64,000 nt of DNA. It comes from Methanomassiliicoccaceae archaeon DOK (GTDB lineage Archaea > Thermoplasmatota > Thermoplasmata > Methanomassiliicoccales > Methanomethylophilaceae). The position numbers were made by a program, and so were the translations under genes. Each line of letters begins with the position of its first letter. Within the stretch, counting starts at the first letter, position 1. Below, one piece after another: positions 17,931 to 26,388 of the stretch. The DNA lies in assembly GCA_009911715.1 (NCBI GenBank), contig CP047880.1:930001-994000 (forward strand). The letters run 5' to 3'. The notes below the pieces were generated by a model. That model was not told the origin of the DNA, did not search any database, and was given only the letters and a program-made list of their open reading frames with translations.

Positions 17931-18400
17931 CACTTGGCCTCCGGAGCGTACACGGCCCTCATCAGATCCATGGCCTGGTAGAAGTAGACCATCACGGACA
18001 GCATCGCCATGAGGAAGTTCGTCGAGAACAGCGACCATCCGTTGATGTACACCAGTATCACTGAGAGCGCCAGGAACATGCATCCCCTGGCCCAGCTCTT
18101 CATGACGAAATGTCCCAGACCGAATATGTTGAAGAAGCCCGGTATGAGCCCGAGTGCCAGAGCCAGCGCTCCGTGCTTCCTGAGGACGGGGCGCACGAAC
18201 TGGACCTGCGGCAGCTGCGCACCGCAAGAGCCGCAGTACAGGTCTCCGGGTGTCGCCTTGGCTCCGCACTGTGGACAGACGCCAGTGGGCATCCCGCTGT
18301 CATCGACGGGGGTGGACTTCGACCTGAGGCAACCGCAGTGGGGACAGAAGTCCATGTCTTCTGGGATCTCGTACCCGCAATCGTGGCATATGTACTTCAT
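17930..18400 (-). CDS. Zinc-ribbon membrane protein
   Basis: This 156-residue protein opens with two zinc ribbons: CHDCGYEIPEDMDFCPHCG (residues 5-23) and CPQCGAKATPGDLYCGSCG (about 42-60). A C-terminal half with about three transmembrane helices follows. Family function is unknown. It sits in a tightly packed run: the ATG overlaps the ABC ATPase stop (ATGA) and its own stop overlaps the rfcL start. It is similar in design, but not clearly in sequence, to the zinc-ribbon proteins at 32.8-34.5 kb. Confidence 0.72.
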   Translation of the reverse strand: MKYICHDCGYEIPEDMDFCPHCGCLRSKSTPVDDSGMPTGVCPQCGAKATPGDLYCGSCGAQLPQVQFVRPVLRKHGALALALGLIPGFFNIFGLGHFVMKSWARGCMFLALSVILVYINGWSLFSTNFLMAMLSVMVYFYQAMDLMRAVYAPEAK

Positions 18401-19200
18401 TGAATCACATCGTCGGCTAGACGCATACGGTAGATTCCATTCTGGGACTCGACCTTTATACTTTCGCCATAAAGCTCCGAGACCTTCGAATCGGTGAGCA
18501 GCTCCTCCTTGTCGCCGTCGGCGAACACCCTGCCGTCCTTCACCATGACGACCCTGCGGACCGTTGCGGGGATGTCCGTGAGGTCGTGGGTGATCATCAC
18601 TATGCTGACGCCCCTGGATATCAGGATGTCGAACATCGCCCTGAACTTTGACTTCATGACGATGTCCAGGCCGGTCATGGGCTCGTCTAGGACGAGGAGG
18701 TCAGGCTTGGTCACCAATGCCCTGGCTATGAGGGCCCGCCTCATCTCCCCAAGGGAGAGATTCTCTATCGTCCTGTCGAGAAGGTCGTCGATGCCCATCA
18801 TCAGCGCCGCCTCGTACATCGCCTTCACCATGTCGTCGGTCACGACATGGTTCCTGAACACATCGAGGCTGTTGAAGAACCCGGAGCAGATGACCTCGTT
18901 CACGCGGGTGTCGTCGCGGAACATGCTCTGGAGATCCATGGACACGACGCCCATGCGACTGCGGAGCTCGAAGAGGTTCCACCTCTCCCTACCGAAAATC
19001 CTGAGTACGGAAGGGTTCTCCTCGTCGTAGTACGGACGAATGTCTCCGCGGAGAAGCTTGATGAGTGTAGTTTTTCCGGAGCCGTTGGGCCCTATGACCG
19101 CGACGTTCTCCCCTTTGTTGATGTCCAGATCGACGGACCTGAGGATATAGCTGCCATTCCTGACAATCGATACGTTCCTCAGCTCCAGAGCCTTCTCCAT
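18397..19200 (-). CDS. ABC transporter ATP-binding protein
   Basis: This is a 267-residue ABC ATPase with Walker A GPNGSGKTT (about 37-45), signature LSLGEMRR, Walker B LLVLDEP and the switch histidine in MITHDLTD. The closest look is the ModF/iron-chelate type of single-domain ATPases. No permease or binding protein is adjacent, so its partner is elsewhere or it acts in regulation or translation. The ATG is 25 bp after an AT-rich TTAAGTA element at about 19219-19225, so leaderless initiation is plausible. The following zinc-ribbon gene overlaps by 4 bp. Confidence 0.82.
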   Translation of the reverse strand: MEKALELRNVSIVRNGSYILRSVDLDINKGENVAVIGPNGSGKTTLIKLLRGDIRPYYDEENPSVLRIFGRERWNLFELRSRMGVVSMDLQSMFRDDTRVNEVICSGFFNSLDVFRNHVVTDDMVKAMYEAALMMGIDDLLDRTIENLSLGEMRRALIARALVTKPDLLVLDEPMTGLDIVMKSKFRAMFDILISRGVSIVMITHDLTDIPATVRRVVMVKDGRVFADGDKEELLTDSKVSELYGESIKVESQNGIYRMRLADDVIQ

Positions 19201-19248
19201 GAGGGCTCCATGCCGAGCACGTACTTAACCTATCCCCAGGCGGTCATC

Positions 19249-19542
19249 TCATCTCTGGATTCCCTTGATGCACTTGTCGATGGCGACGAAGAGACTCGCG
19301 ACCTGCTCTCCGGCGGGAGTGAGCGTGACTATTGTCGAGCGTGTCACCATGTCCATCTCCTGAGTGACCAGTCCGATCTCCTCGAGATGGTTGAGCTTGT
19401 CGGGCATCCTGGGGTTCGACGAAACGCCCTCGTAGATATCGATCTTCCTGCTGGGCCCGTTGGCACCGAGGAACATGAGCATCGAGATCATGTGTTTCTC
19501 TTCGAAGGCTGTGACGCCGTCGTTGTCTTCCTTCTTAACCAT
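19249..19542 (-). CDS. Winged-helix transcriptional regulator (lineage-specific family)
   Basis: This 97-residue protein has a helix-turn-helix at about residues 28-60 (RKIDIYEGVSSNPRMPDKLNHL) and a wing (STIVTLTPAGEQVASL). The core IYxxVSSNPRMxxKLxxLE is shared with the regulator at 62401-62744, so the two are paralogs. The ATG at 19540-19542 was chosen because GGGGAT lies 6-10 bp upstream and the frame before it overlaps a TATA-like stretch (TATACTATTATG). The upstream spacer is long and AT-rich. The target is unknown. Confidence 0.7.
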   Translation of the reverse strand: MVKKEDNDGVTAFEEKHMISMLMFLGANGPSRKIDIYEGVSSNPRMPDKLNHLEEIGLVTQEMDMVTRSTIVTLTPAGEQVASLFVAIDKCIKGIQR

Positions 19543-19836
19543 ATTGCATCCCCTGTTAGGTCTCGAAGCATAATAGTATACATTAAACTCCAAACCTTAG
19601 AATAAAATCAGATAAGTAGTATAAATAAAAGTCTGTTAAACCTAATTCTATTTCCTAAGTGTCTAATATTTTTTCAGAAATGTTTTTCTACGGTATTTCG
19701 TTAACCCTCAGTTTCTTTCATCCGTGGGATAAAATCATCGTTACCAGAGGTTAAAAACCTGATTCAATCTACGTTTTGTAGAATATACATTCTTTTATAA
19801 AACTAAAATTAAGAAGTTTATTTTCGGTTGAGGAAA
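19543..19836. other. AT-rich intergenic region
   Basis: This spacer of nearly 300 bp is strikingly AT-rich compared with its surroundings. It holds several TATA-like stretches (for example TAGTATAAATAAA near 19617-19629 and TTTTATAAAACTAAAA near 19793). It provides the promoter of the winged-helix gene, and the end of the symporter gene lies on the far side. I see no open frame or stable hairpin. The AT-richness may mark a regulator-bound or chromatin-protein-bound region. Confidence 0.5.
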
Positions 19837-21501
19837 TCAGATGGATCCCACTTCAACCTCCCCGTTGGCCTTCCTCTCCCTGAGCCTGAAGTACGCCAGA
19901 GTCACGGCGAGCACCACGATCGACACTGGCAGAGCTATGACCAGCGCGTCGGTGCTGGCCAGGACCGAGTCGGGGAACAGGACGCTCTGGCCCGTCAGCA
20001 GCTCGCATATGGGGAGGAACACACATGTGCTGGTGTTCATGAACAGGGCGAAGAACAGATACACGACCGTTCCGGCCACCATGCTTGCTATCGCGGCCTT
20101 CTTGCACGGATCCTTGGAGTACATCGCATGGAAGTACGCCGGCAGGAGAGCAGCGGCGGTCATGCCCATGAACACCGACGTCGCCTTGGCGATGATGTCG
20201 TTCGGCATCATGTAGCAGTAGAGCACCGTGAGGACCATGATGACGACGATGAACGCGCGGTTCAGGTTGACGGACTGGGAGTCTCCCGTGATGTGACCCT
20301 TCTTGTTCTTCCACAGGGTGTACAGGTCGTATCCTCCGGCAGCTCCGATCGTGTGGAGCAGAGCGCTGATGGTCGAGATGGCCGCACACACCAGGGACAG
20401 CAGGAACAGGGACACGAATATGTCGCCGAACGAGATGTTGCTGAACAGCTCCAGTATGTACTGGGGGATGATGAAGTCGGTACCGAGCCCCATTCCCGTG
20501 ATGTACTCGAACGCGGTCTGCCCGTAGTGCTCGTAGAAGTAGACGTTGCTGAGGGCGCCCACGGTGTAGGCGGATCCGACGATGGCGAGCATGAAAACGG
20601 ATCCGACGATGAGCGACTTGTTGAGGTCCTTGTCGCTCTTGGCGGACATGAACCTGACCGCCAGCTGGGGCTGGGTGAGTGCTCCGATTCCGACACCTAG
20701 CAGGAAGGTCGTGACGACGGTCAGCCATTCGGCGGAACCGAAATCGGAGAAGTTGGTCCAGCCGTTGAACCCGTCCAGCACTCCCAGGTCACCCGGGTTG
20801 ATTCCCCCTAGGGTCACGTCCCAGAGGTTGTCCAGACCCTCGTTGGCAGGGGTCACTCCTCCGAAGTAGCCGTATGTTGCGACGAGGATGACGACCATCC
20901 CGATGAACATGATCGCAGCCTGGAACGCATCGTTGTACATGACAGCAATGATTCCGCCGTATACGACATAGACGGCGACGATGATGGCCAGCGCGATGAG
21001 GATGTAGTCGTAGTACTCGGTAAGTCCCGTGATGACCGCAAGGGAGTTTACTCCTCCCTTCAGAACTGCTGCCGCGTAGATCGGCATCATCACGATGATG
21101 AGGATCGCGGTGAATGCCCTGATCCCCTTGGATTTGTACACCTTTCCGAGGAGGTCCGCGTAGGTGGAGGCTCCGAGGGCCTTTCCCTTCCTGCGTGTCG
21201 GTCCTCCGAAAATGAGGAAAGCGACAATGAGACCGACGAACAGGTTGAGGAGGCACAGCCACATCACGGACATGCCGTGGACGGCGGCCTGTCCACCGAA
21301 ACCTATCACAGCGGAAGCCGAAAGGAAGGTGGCCCCGTATGACAGCGCGATGATGACCGGCCCGGTCTTGTTGCGTCCGAGGAGGAACTCCTCGTTGTTG
21401 CGTGTGTTCTTGTAACCGTACCATCCGAGGACCAGCGTGATTACCAGGAACACCGCTGTCATGGCCCCGAAGATCGCCAGATCCACACCTTCACTGGCCA
21501 T
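19837..21501 (-). CDS. Sodium:solute symporter (SSS family)
   Basis: This 554-residue protein has about 13 transmembrane segments. It shows SSS-family landmarks: an N-terminal GWYGYKNTRNNEEFLLGRN, LSYGATFLSASAVIGFGG, a conserved GxxxxTQPQLAVRFMSAKS and DxFVSLFLLSLVCAAISTISALLHTIG. It imports an organic solute with Na+; the substrate (acetate, proline, pantothenate or other) is not readable. It overlaps by 11 bp the short gene upstream, whose product is the typical small partner of such symporters. A dyad in the leader may be its operator. Confidence 0.88.
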   Translation of the reverse strand: MASEGVDLAIFGAMTAVFLVITLVLGWYGYKNTRNNEEFLLGRNKTGPVIIALSYGATFLSASAVIGFGGQAAVHGMSVMWLCLLNLFVGLIVAFLIFGGPTRRKGKALGASTYADLLGKVYKSKGIRAFTAILIIVMMPIYAAAVLKGGVNSLAVITGLTEYYDYILIALAIIVAVYVVYGGIIAVMYNDAFQAAIMFIGMVVILVATYGYFGGVTPANEGLDNLWDVTLGGINPGDLGVLDGFNGWTNFSDFGSAEWLTVVTTFLLGVGIGALTQPQLAVRFMSAKSDKDLNKSLIVGSVFMLAIVGSAYTVGALSNVYFYEHYGQTAFEYITGMGLGTDFIIPQYILELFSNISFGDIFVSLFLLSLVCAAISTISALLHTIGAAGGYDLYTLWKNKKGHITGDSQSVNLNRAFIVVIMVLTVLYCYMMPNDIIAKATSVFMGMTAAALLPAYFHAMYSKDPCKKAAIASMVAGTVVYLFFALFMNTSTCVFLPICELLTGQSVLFPDSVLASTDALVIALPVSIVVLAVTLAYFRLRERKANGEVEVGSI

Positions 21502-21625
21502 CTTCCTCGTCCTCCTCGCTTCCTCTTCCCTTGAGGAATCCGTAGATCACGCAGAATGCGACACAGAGGAAACTGCCAACGTAGCCTCCGATGATCCACG
21601 GGTCTGTCAATCCGAAGAAATCCAT
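21491..21625 (-). CDS. Symporter small accessory protein
   Basis: This 44-residue protein has one transmembrane helix (WIIGGYVGSFLCVAFCVIYG, about 10-29) after MDFFGLTDP and an acidic tail (GSEEDEEDGQ). It lies directly upstream of the SSS symporter, and their frames overlap by 11 bp, so they are coupled. Similar very short single-helix proteins precede many archaeal and bacterial SSS symporters and are annotated as accessory proteins. The ATG is at 21623-21625. A TATA element (CATTATATAC, about 21688-21697) lies upstream on minus. Confidence 0.75.
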   Translation of the reverse strand: MDFFGLTDPWIIGGYVGSFLCVAFCVIYGFLKGRGSEEDEEDGQ

Positions 21626-21640
21626 TTGCTCACCAAGTTG

Positions 21641-21659
21641 CGTGCTAACACGTAGCACG
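21641..21659. promoter_or_regulatory. Dyad in the symporter operon leader
   Basis: CGTGCTA-ACACG-TAGCACG is a perfect 7-bp inverted repeat with a 5-bp spacer. It lies about 30 bp downstream of the TATA element (about 21688-21697, minus strand) and 16 bp before the ATG, at or just after the expected transcription start. A regulator bound there would block initiation; alternatively it is an RNA hairpin in the leader. Confidence 0.5.
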
Positions 21660-21796
21660 GTATCAACGGGATTATGGAGATTGTATATAATGATTGTCAG
21701 CGGGATGGGGTTTTACGATCCTGCGTGACGTCGCATCTCTGTCCAATCCGAACGATTCGAACAAAGGCTTTATAACGAGGCTCACAATCACCGTCC

Positions 21797-22108
21797 TGTC
21801 TGGCTTGGCCGGGGCGCTTGGCGTGCCCTACACCCGAAATCGTCAATACGCGGGGGCGACAGCAGGGGACGGCCCCGCTGAACACACAAGCCCATCTAGC
21901 AACGATGAAACTTTGTCCTGTAGAGTCGGAGTTTGTGACGAATACGACCGGAGGGTCGCAGTTCACACATCAATCGGGGGAACCGGGTCAGGTCCTGACG
22001 GGAGCAGCCTTACTCTGAACTACTGACGTTTACGGGGTCGCAGGGTCGAGAAGCGAAATGGTCAACTTGTGTCGGGATGTGAGGTCAACCCCTGTGGCCA
22101 GGCTCTTC
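21797..22108 (+). ncRNA. ffs: SRP RNA (7S RNA)
   Basis: The RNA component of the signal recognition particle binds SRP54 and SRP19 and targets secreted and membrane proteins. The SRP54-binding helix-8 core is seen at 21983-22009 (GGTCAGG ... GGGAGCAGCC). The two ends pair: 21802-21814 (GGCTTGGCC GGGG) with 22089-22104 (CCCC TGT GGCCAGGCT). The length of about 310 nt is normal for archaea. A TATA-like CTTTATAAC at 21768-21776 lies about 25 bp before the expected start, and a T-rich stretch follows at about 22105-22112. Ends are approximate. Confidence 0.88.
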
Positions 22109-22151
22109 TTTTCCATTTGATAAAAAATAGAGATGTTAAGTCGTTTGGTAG

Positions 22152-23132
22152 TCAGTCCCTCTCCTTAGGCCTGCATCCGGTGATGATATCCTTCTCGAAG
22201 TCGAACAGCACCGTTGTCTCGGAACCGTCGGTGATCTTCAGCTGCTTCGAGTCGTCGACCTTCCCTACGACAGCGCCCTCGCATCCGACCTCGGAGAATA
22301 TGTCGATGATGGCCTGAGAGTTCTCGGGAGGACATGCGAAGCAGAATCCGCAGCCCTGGTACGTGAGATACCATTTGACCTCGTCCGCACCCTCCGGGCG
22401 GGGGATTGCGGTGATGTCCACGAGGGCTCCGACTGAGGAGGACTCTAGCATCATGCCCAGGGTGCCTATGCTGCCAGGGTTGCTCATGTCCTTGCAGGAG
22501 TGGGCCAGATGCCTCTCCCCAACGACTGCCACTGCCTCCATCTGGTCGCGGACGATCTCATCCGACTTATCGATGGTGGTCACGAACGCGTACGGGAGGT
22601 CATCGGGGTAGAATCCGTCCGTGTCGATGACGAAGACGATGTCGTCACCGGGCTCGGCGGTGCTGCTCCTTAGGAGGGCGTCCTTCGCGACCCTGCCGAC
22701 GATGGAGATGTCGATGGCGTTGTAGTGGCAGTCGGGATGGACGTGTCCGCCGACGATGGGGACGTTGAACTTGCGAATCCCGTCCTTCATTCCGCGGATG
22801 ATCTCCCTGCACACCTCGCCATGGACGATGGACATGACGTCGACCATCCCCAGCGGCCTTCCGCCCATGGCGGCGATGTCGTTCACGTTCACGAGGACGG
22901 CGAAGTATCCGGCGTAGTACGGATTCGTGTTGACGAGCGACTCCATGATCCCGTCAGCGGCGAACAGCACGTACTGGTCGCCGACGTCTATGGCCGCCGC
23001 ATCCTCCCCCTCCGCGGCTACGACCTGCGGGAACGCCGCCGTGGGCAGGAGGTCCACGATCTTGTGGATGGCGTGCTTCCTAGTCACGCCGGGATAACTG
23101 CGAATGGCTTCTGCAATGGATTCTATCGACAT
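22152..23132 (-). CDS. Methanogenesis marker protein 2 (PurM/AIR-synthase-like)
   Basis: This 326-residue protein has the AIR-synthase fold of ATP-dependent enzymes (PurM, HypE, SelD, ThiL). Landmarks are DDAAAIDVGDQYVLFAADG-type N-terminal acidic residues, VNVNDIAAMGGRPLGMVDV and VGGHVHPD. A family of this type occurs throughout methanogens and is catalogued as methanogenesis marker 2; its reaction is unknown, though ATP-dependent activation of a substrate is expected. The ATG at 23130-23132 was chosen over long upstream extensions that run through corA. The stop lies about 45 bp from the SRP RNA end. Confidence 0.82.
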   Translation of the reverse strand: MSIESIAEAIRSYPGVTRKHAIHKIVDLLPTAAFPQVVAAEGEDAAAIDVGDQYVLFAADGIMESLVNTNPYYAGYFAVLVNVNDIAAMGGRPLGMVDVMSIVHGEVCREIIRGMKDGIRKFNVPIVGGHVHPDCHYNAIDISIVGRVAKDALLRSSTAEPGDDIVFVIDTDGFYPDDLPYAFVTTIDKSDEIVRDQMEAVAVVGERHLAHSCKDMSNPGSIGTLGMMLESSSVGALVDITAIPRPEGADEVKWYLTYQGCGFCFACPPENSQAIIDIFSEVGCEGAVVGKVDDSKQLKITDGSETTVLFDFEKDIITGCRPKERD

Positions 23133-23143
23133 CGGATCACCCG

Positions 23144-24088
23144 TCAACGCCACATGCCACGTCTCTGAAGGCCCCAGATCGTGACTATGCATATGGCAGC
23201 CATCCCGCCCAGAAGTACGATGTACGTATAAGGATAATCCATGCCGGGCAGGGACACGTTCATGCCGTAGAAGCTGACGACCAGAGTGGGGATCGAGATG
23301 ATCAGCGTGATGGACGTCAGGAACTTCATGATGTTCGACAGAGAGTTGTTGAGGTCCGCCTCGACCAGCTGCCTGGTACCCTTGATGATCTGACTGTAGG
23401 TCGTGGTCATCTCCAGGGCCTGGTTGGTCTCGATGACCACATCGTCCATCAGGTCGCGGTCCTCCTGGCTGGAGACGAACCTTGACAGCTTGCCCAGCCT
23501 GTCTATGATGGACGTGTTCACGCTCAGGCTGGTCTTGAAGTAGACCAGGTTGGACTCCAGCTCGTGAAGCTCGAACAGGTCGTCCCTGCGGGTGGCCTTT
23601 CTGATCGACTCCTCGATCGCCATCCTCTTCACCTCGATGTACTTCAGGTCCGCCTGGTAGTTCACCGCCACGCGGAAGAGGATCTGCAGCACAAAGCGCG
23701 TCCTGTTGGCCACGTTCACCGTGTTGATGTTCTTGTTCTTGCCTGCGGTGATATTGGTGATGGCGAAGAGCTCCTGCAGTGAGACGGTGACCACGGCGGT
23801 GTCCGTGATGGTGATCGACAGGGGGTACGTGGTGAACTCCTCGCGGTTGTTCCTCCACTCCCTGGTAGGGGCGTCTATCAGGATGAGCGTGTACTTCTGT
23901 GAGACCTCCGTCCTCGAACCCTCCTCGTCGTCCAGAGCAGCGGTTAGCGCCTCCCTGTCTATCTGGAGGGCCTGTTGGACCGTGTCTATCTCCTCCGTGG
24001 TGGGGTTCACCAGGTTGATCCAGACGTCGTCCTTGATGGAATCGGTCTTGCACGGCTTCCCGTCCTTCATCTCATAGATGTCCATCAT
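23144..24088 (-). CDS. corA: CorA-family magnesium/divalent cation transporter
   Basis: This 314-residue protein has a soluble alpha/beta N-domain, a long helical stalk and two C-terminal transmembrane helices. The CorA selectivity motif YGMN is present (FYGMNVSLPGM) between the helices. It forms pentameric channels for Mg2+ or other divalent metals. Two adjacent ATGs (24086-24088 and 24083-24085) follow a GAGGTGAGAGCG ribosome-binding site, so the start is uncertain by one codon. The site-2 protease gene ends 14 bp upstream, suggesting one transcription unit. Confidence 0.87.
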   Translation of the reverse strand: MMDIYEMKDGKPCKTDSIKDDVWINLVNPTTEEIDTVQQALQIDREALTAALDDEEGSRTEVSQKYTLILIDAPTREWRNNREEFTTYPLSITITDTAVVTVSLQELFAITNITAGKNKNINTVNVANRTRFVLQILFRVAVNYQADLKYIEVKRMAIEESIRKATRRDDLFELHELESNLVYFKTSLSVNTSIIDRLGKLSRFVSSQEDRDLMDDVVIETNQALEMTTTYSQIIKGTRQLVEADLNNSLSNIMKFLTSITLIISIPTLVVSFYGMNVSLPGMDYPYTYIVLLGGMAAICIVTIWGLQRRGMWR

Positions 24089-24102
24089 CGCTCTCACCTC
24101 TC

Positions 24103-25671
24103 TCACATGACGAACGACAGCACCAATATCATGAACATGAACAGCACGACGGTCGACACGCTGCTCGATATGCTGTCGGTCAGGCGGTCGCGGCGCTCCT
24201 CGTCGCGCACGCCGAGCTTCTCGCACAGCCAGCTGACGCCTCCGGCAAATATGAATCCTCCGTCGAACGGGTACGCCGGGAGGGCGTTGGAGATCCCCAG
24301 CAGCAGGTTCAGCCAGAACAGCCAGTACAGCAGCGTGATGATGAACCACATGACGTTGCCGAGCGGCACGTCGTACCACCAGTGGACGTCCTCCGACACC
24401 GGGTCCATGCCGTTGAACGCACCTGCGAGGTAACTGAAGATCGATGTGAAGTAGGAGTATGCGGAATCGGCCCCGTAGAACGGGTTGATGGCGCGCTCCA
24501 TCATCAGACCAGGGGTGATGAAGGTCATACCGCTGGTGGAGACCGAGATCCCCAGGAAGCCGGAGCCTCCGTTGTCGGCGAGGACGATCTCGATGTACTC
24601 AGGGGAGGGTATCTCGCCGTCTGACACAGACTGGACGATGCCGACGACGATGGTCTGACCGGAAGTCTTCCCGGACATTATGTCGCTGAACTCCGAGACC
24701 GAGTTGATGACCTCTCCGTCGATGGAGTACAGGAACTCGCCGTTGCTCAGACCGGCGTCCATCGCTGGGCTGTTGTTCGTAATCGAACGTATGTAGACCC
24801 CCATCTGGATCGGTTCTTCGGTGACGTACGTCCGATCATGGTAGACGTACTCGACGTAGTACCGTTGGGTGGGATCCACTCCGGAATCCAGGGACGTTTT
24901 CGTGCCATCCACCGAGGTTCCTATGTCAAGCTCTGTGCCGTCCTCCGCAGTCAGACCTGTGATGATCGCCGTTGCCGGTATGCCCGCGAGGTATGCTGGG
25001 GATCCGTCATCCATGTAGTAGACGGCGGCATCGTCCTCGTAGTCGGATGTGGCCGTGGAACAGCACCCGACCAGGAGCAGCATGCAAACGATCGCTGTGA
25101 CCGTGTTCACCGAGATCCCAGCGGTGTACATGTCCATCTGGGCCCTGCGGGGCTTGGCCTTCATGTCCTCCTCGTTGGGCTCGACAAACGCCCCCAGGGG
25201 GACGACTCCGTACAGGAGCCCGGATGACTCCACGCGGGCGCCGTTGGCACGGGCCTGGATTCCGTGACCTAGCTCGTGCACCACCATGGCGACCACGAGT
25301 GCTATGACACCATAGACGAGAGGCAGCATGGGGTTCAGCCCTGGAATCGCCAGGGCGTACTCGATGCCGATGGAGGACTCCGACGCGATCCTGGACGGGA
25401 CGGCCAGCAGGGCCACCACCATCATGTACATCATCATCAGGAACAGAACCGCGGACACGACCTTGGAGAAGAATCCGAACGCACGCCAGAACCGGGGGTA
25501 TCTGGCCAGACGGTCCATGGTTTTCATGCCCAGCTGGGTCTTTATCATGATACAGGGACCGTACTTGCAGAGGTGGTACCTCTCAGCCTTCTCCGGGCAT
25601 CTCCAGACCCAGACCCAGATGGGGACGTAGATAACAGCCAGAACTATGAGTACGACGTATGCAGGCTCCAT
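24103..25671 (-). CDS. Site-2 protease family (M50) membrane metalloprotease with PDZ domain
   Basis: This 522-residue intramembrane zinc protease has HELGH at residues 132-136 and the third zinc ligand in NALPAYPFDGG (N462, D470). A region between the motifs contains a PDZ-like domain (MGVYIRSITNNSPAMDAGLSNGEFL, then ISSxG-like text). Such enzymes cut membrane-bound anti-sigma-like or transcription-factor precursors; archaeal targets are mostly unknown. A minus-strand TATA element ATTTATACC (about 25699-25707) lies 25-30 bp before the ATG, suggesting a near-leaderless start. Confidence 0.87.
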   Translation of the reverse strand: MEPAYVVLIVLAVIYVPIWVWVWRCPEKAERYHLCKYGPCIMIKTQLGMKTMDRLARYPRFWRAFGFFSKVVSAVLFLMMMYMMVVALLAVPSRIASESSIGIEYALAIPGLNPMLPLVYGVIALVVAMVVHELGHGIQARANGARVESSGLLYGVVPLGAFVEPNEEDMKAKPRRAQMDMYTAGISVNTVTAIVCMLLLVGCCSTATSDYEDDAAVYYMDDGSPAYLAGIPATAIITGLTAEDGTELDIGTSVDGTKTSLDSGVDPTQRYYVEYVYHDRTYVTEEPIQMGVYIRSITNNSPAMDAGLSNGEFLYSIDGEVINSVSEFSDIMSGKTSGQTIVVGIVQSVSDGEIPSPEYIEIVLADNGGSGFLGISVSTSGMTFITPGLMMERAINPFYGADSAYSYFTSIFSYLAGAFNGMDPVSEDVHWWYDVPLGNVMWFIITLLYWLFWLNLLLGISNALPAYPFDGGFIFAGGVSWLCEKLGVRDEERRDRLTDSISSSVSTVVLFMFMILVLSFVM

Positions 25672-25719
25672 CGGGTCCCTCGGAACTCGATAACTGCTTC
25701 TGGTATAAATGGGCGCACG

Positions 25720-26388
25720 TCAGTTGCTTGGAGTGATTAGAGAGATCCTGTCCGAGAGCCTCCCGATGATGCGCCTGGCCCATGCAAGCTTCCTGAGCTT
25801 GACGGCGGGGTCGGATCCGTCCTTCGGATTGGGATGCTCGAAATCGAAGCCCTCCAGCAGCACCCTCCGGGCACCGAACTCCTGGGCGATGCAGACGGCC
25901 CTGTCCCCGTCGGTGAAACCTCCCAGATCGAGGACCGTGTTCTCCGGAGTCGACTGGGTGGTCAGCACCACCGGGCCCCTGAAGCGTCCCGCGTGCATCC
26001 TCACCAGGTCCTGGTTGTCGCCGTGGGCGTGTATGAACGTGAGGGCCCCCCTCGAGCTGGCCTCCAGTTGGGAGTCGATGTCGCCGTCAAGGTCGGTCAC
26101 GACCACGTCAGGGACGATTCCGATGGCCAGGAGCCTGGCGACGGCGGAGCCGGAGGACACCAGAGTCCCCTCTGGCGGCAGACGGGAAACATCGGATTCG
26201 AGACACGGGGCGTCTCCGAAGACCGTCGCGGTTCCCGAGAAGTACTCAGCGGCCTCGTCGTCGGTGATGAGGTCGGAGTTCAGGGTGACTGCCTTGAGGA
26301 TCCTGACGCAGGCCTCGTCGTCTGCACGGTCGTAGCCCATGTCCTCCAGGATCTCCTGGTAGATGGGCTCCCACTCAGAATGCCTCAT
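25720..26388 (-). CDS. mptE: 6-hydroxymethyl-7,8-dihydropterin pyrophosphokinase (MptE)
   Basis: This 222-residue protein matches the archaeal MptE/DUF115 enzyme, which pyrophosphorylates 6-hydroxymethyldihydropterin on the way to tetrahydromethanopterin or folate. Landmarks are GSAVARLLAIGIVPDVVVTDLDGD, HAHGDNQDLV, TTQSTPENTVLDLGGFTDGDRA and a C-terminal GFDFEHPNP. The first 14 bp overlap the end of the DUF373 gene, so translation is probably coupled. The call is firm from the VTDLDGD motif and length. Confidence 0.85.
   Translation of the reverse strand: MRHSEWEPIYQEILEDMGYDRADDEACVRILKAVTLNSDLITDDEAAEYFSGTATVFGDAPCLESDVSRLPPEGTLVSSGSAVARLLAIGIVPDVVVTDLDGDIDSQLEASSRGALTFIHAHGDNQDLVRMHAGRFRGPVVLTTQSTPENTVLDLGGFTDGDRAVCIAQEFGARRVLLEGFDFEHPNPKDGSDPAVKLRKLAWARRIIGRLSDRISLITPSN

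Noticed and set aside
16440-18269. A 609-residue RfcL with long N-terminal extension
   Set aside because: The extension is an out-of-frame reading of the zinc-ribbon gene; MDWTEKYRP is the usual start.
21797-22108. Small open frames inside the SRP RNA (about 21697-22026, both strands)
   Set aside because: The region has SRP helix-8 core sequence and paired ends; the frames have no family resemblance.
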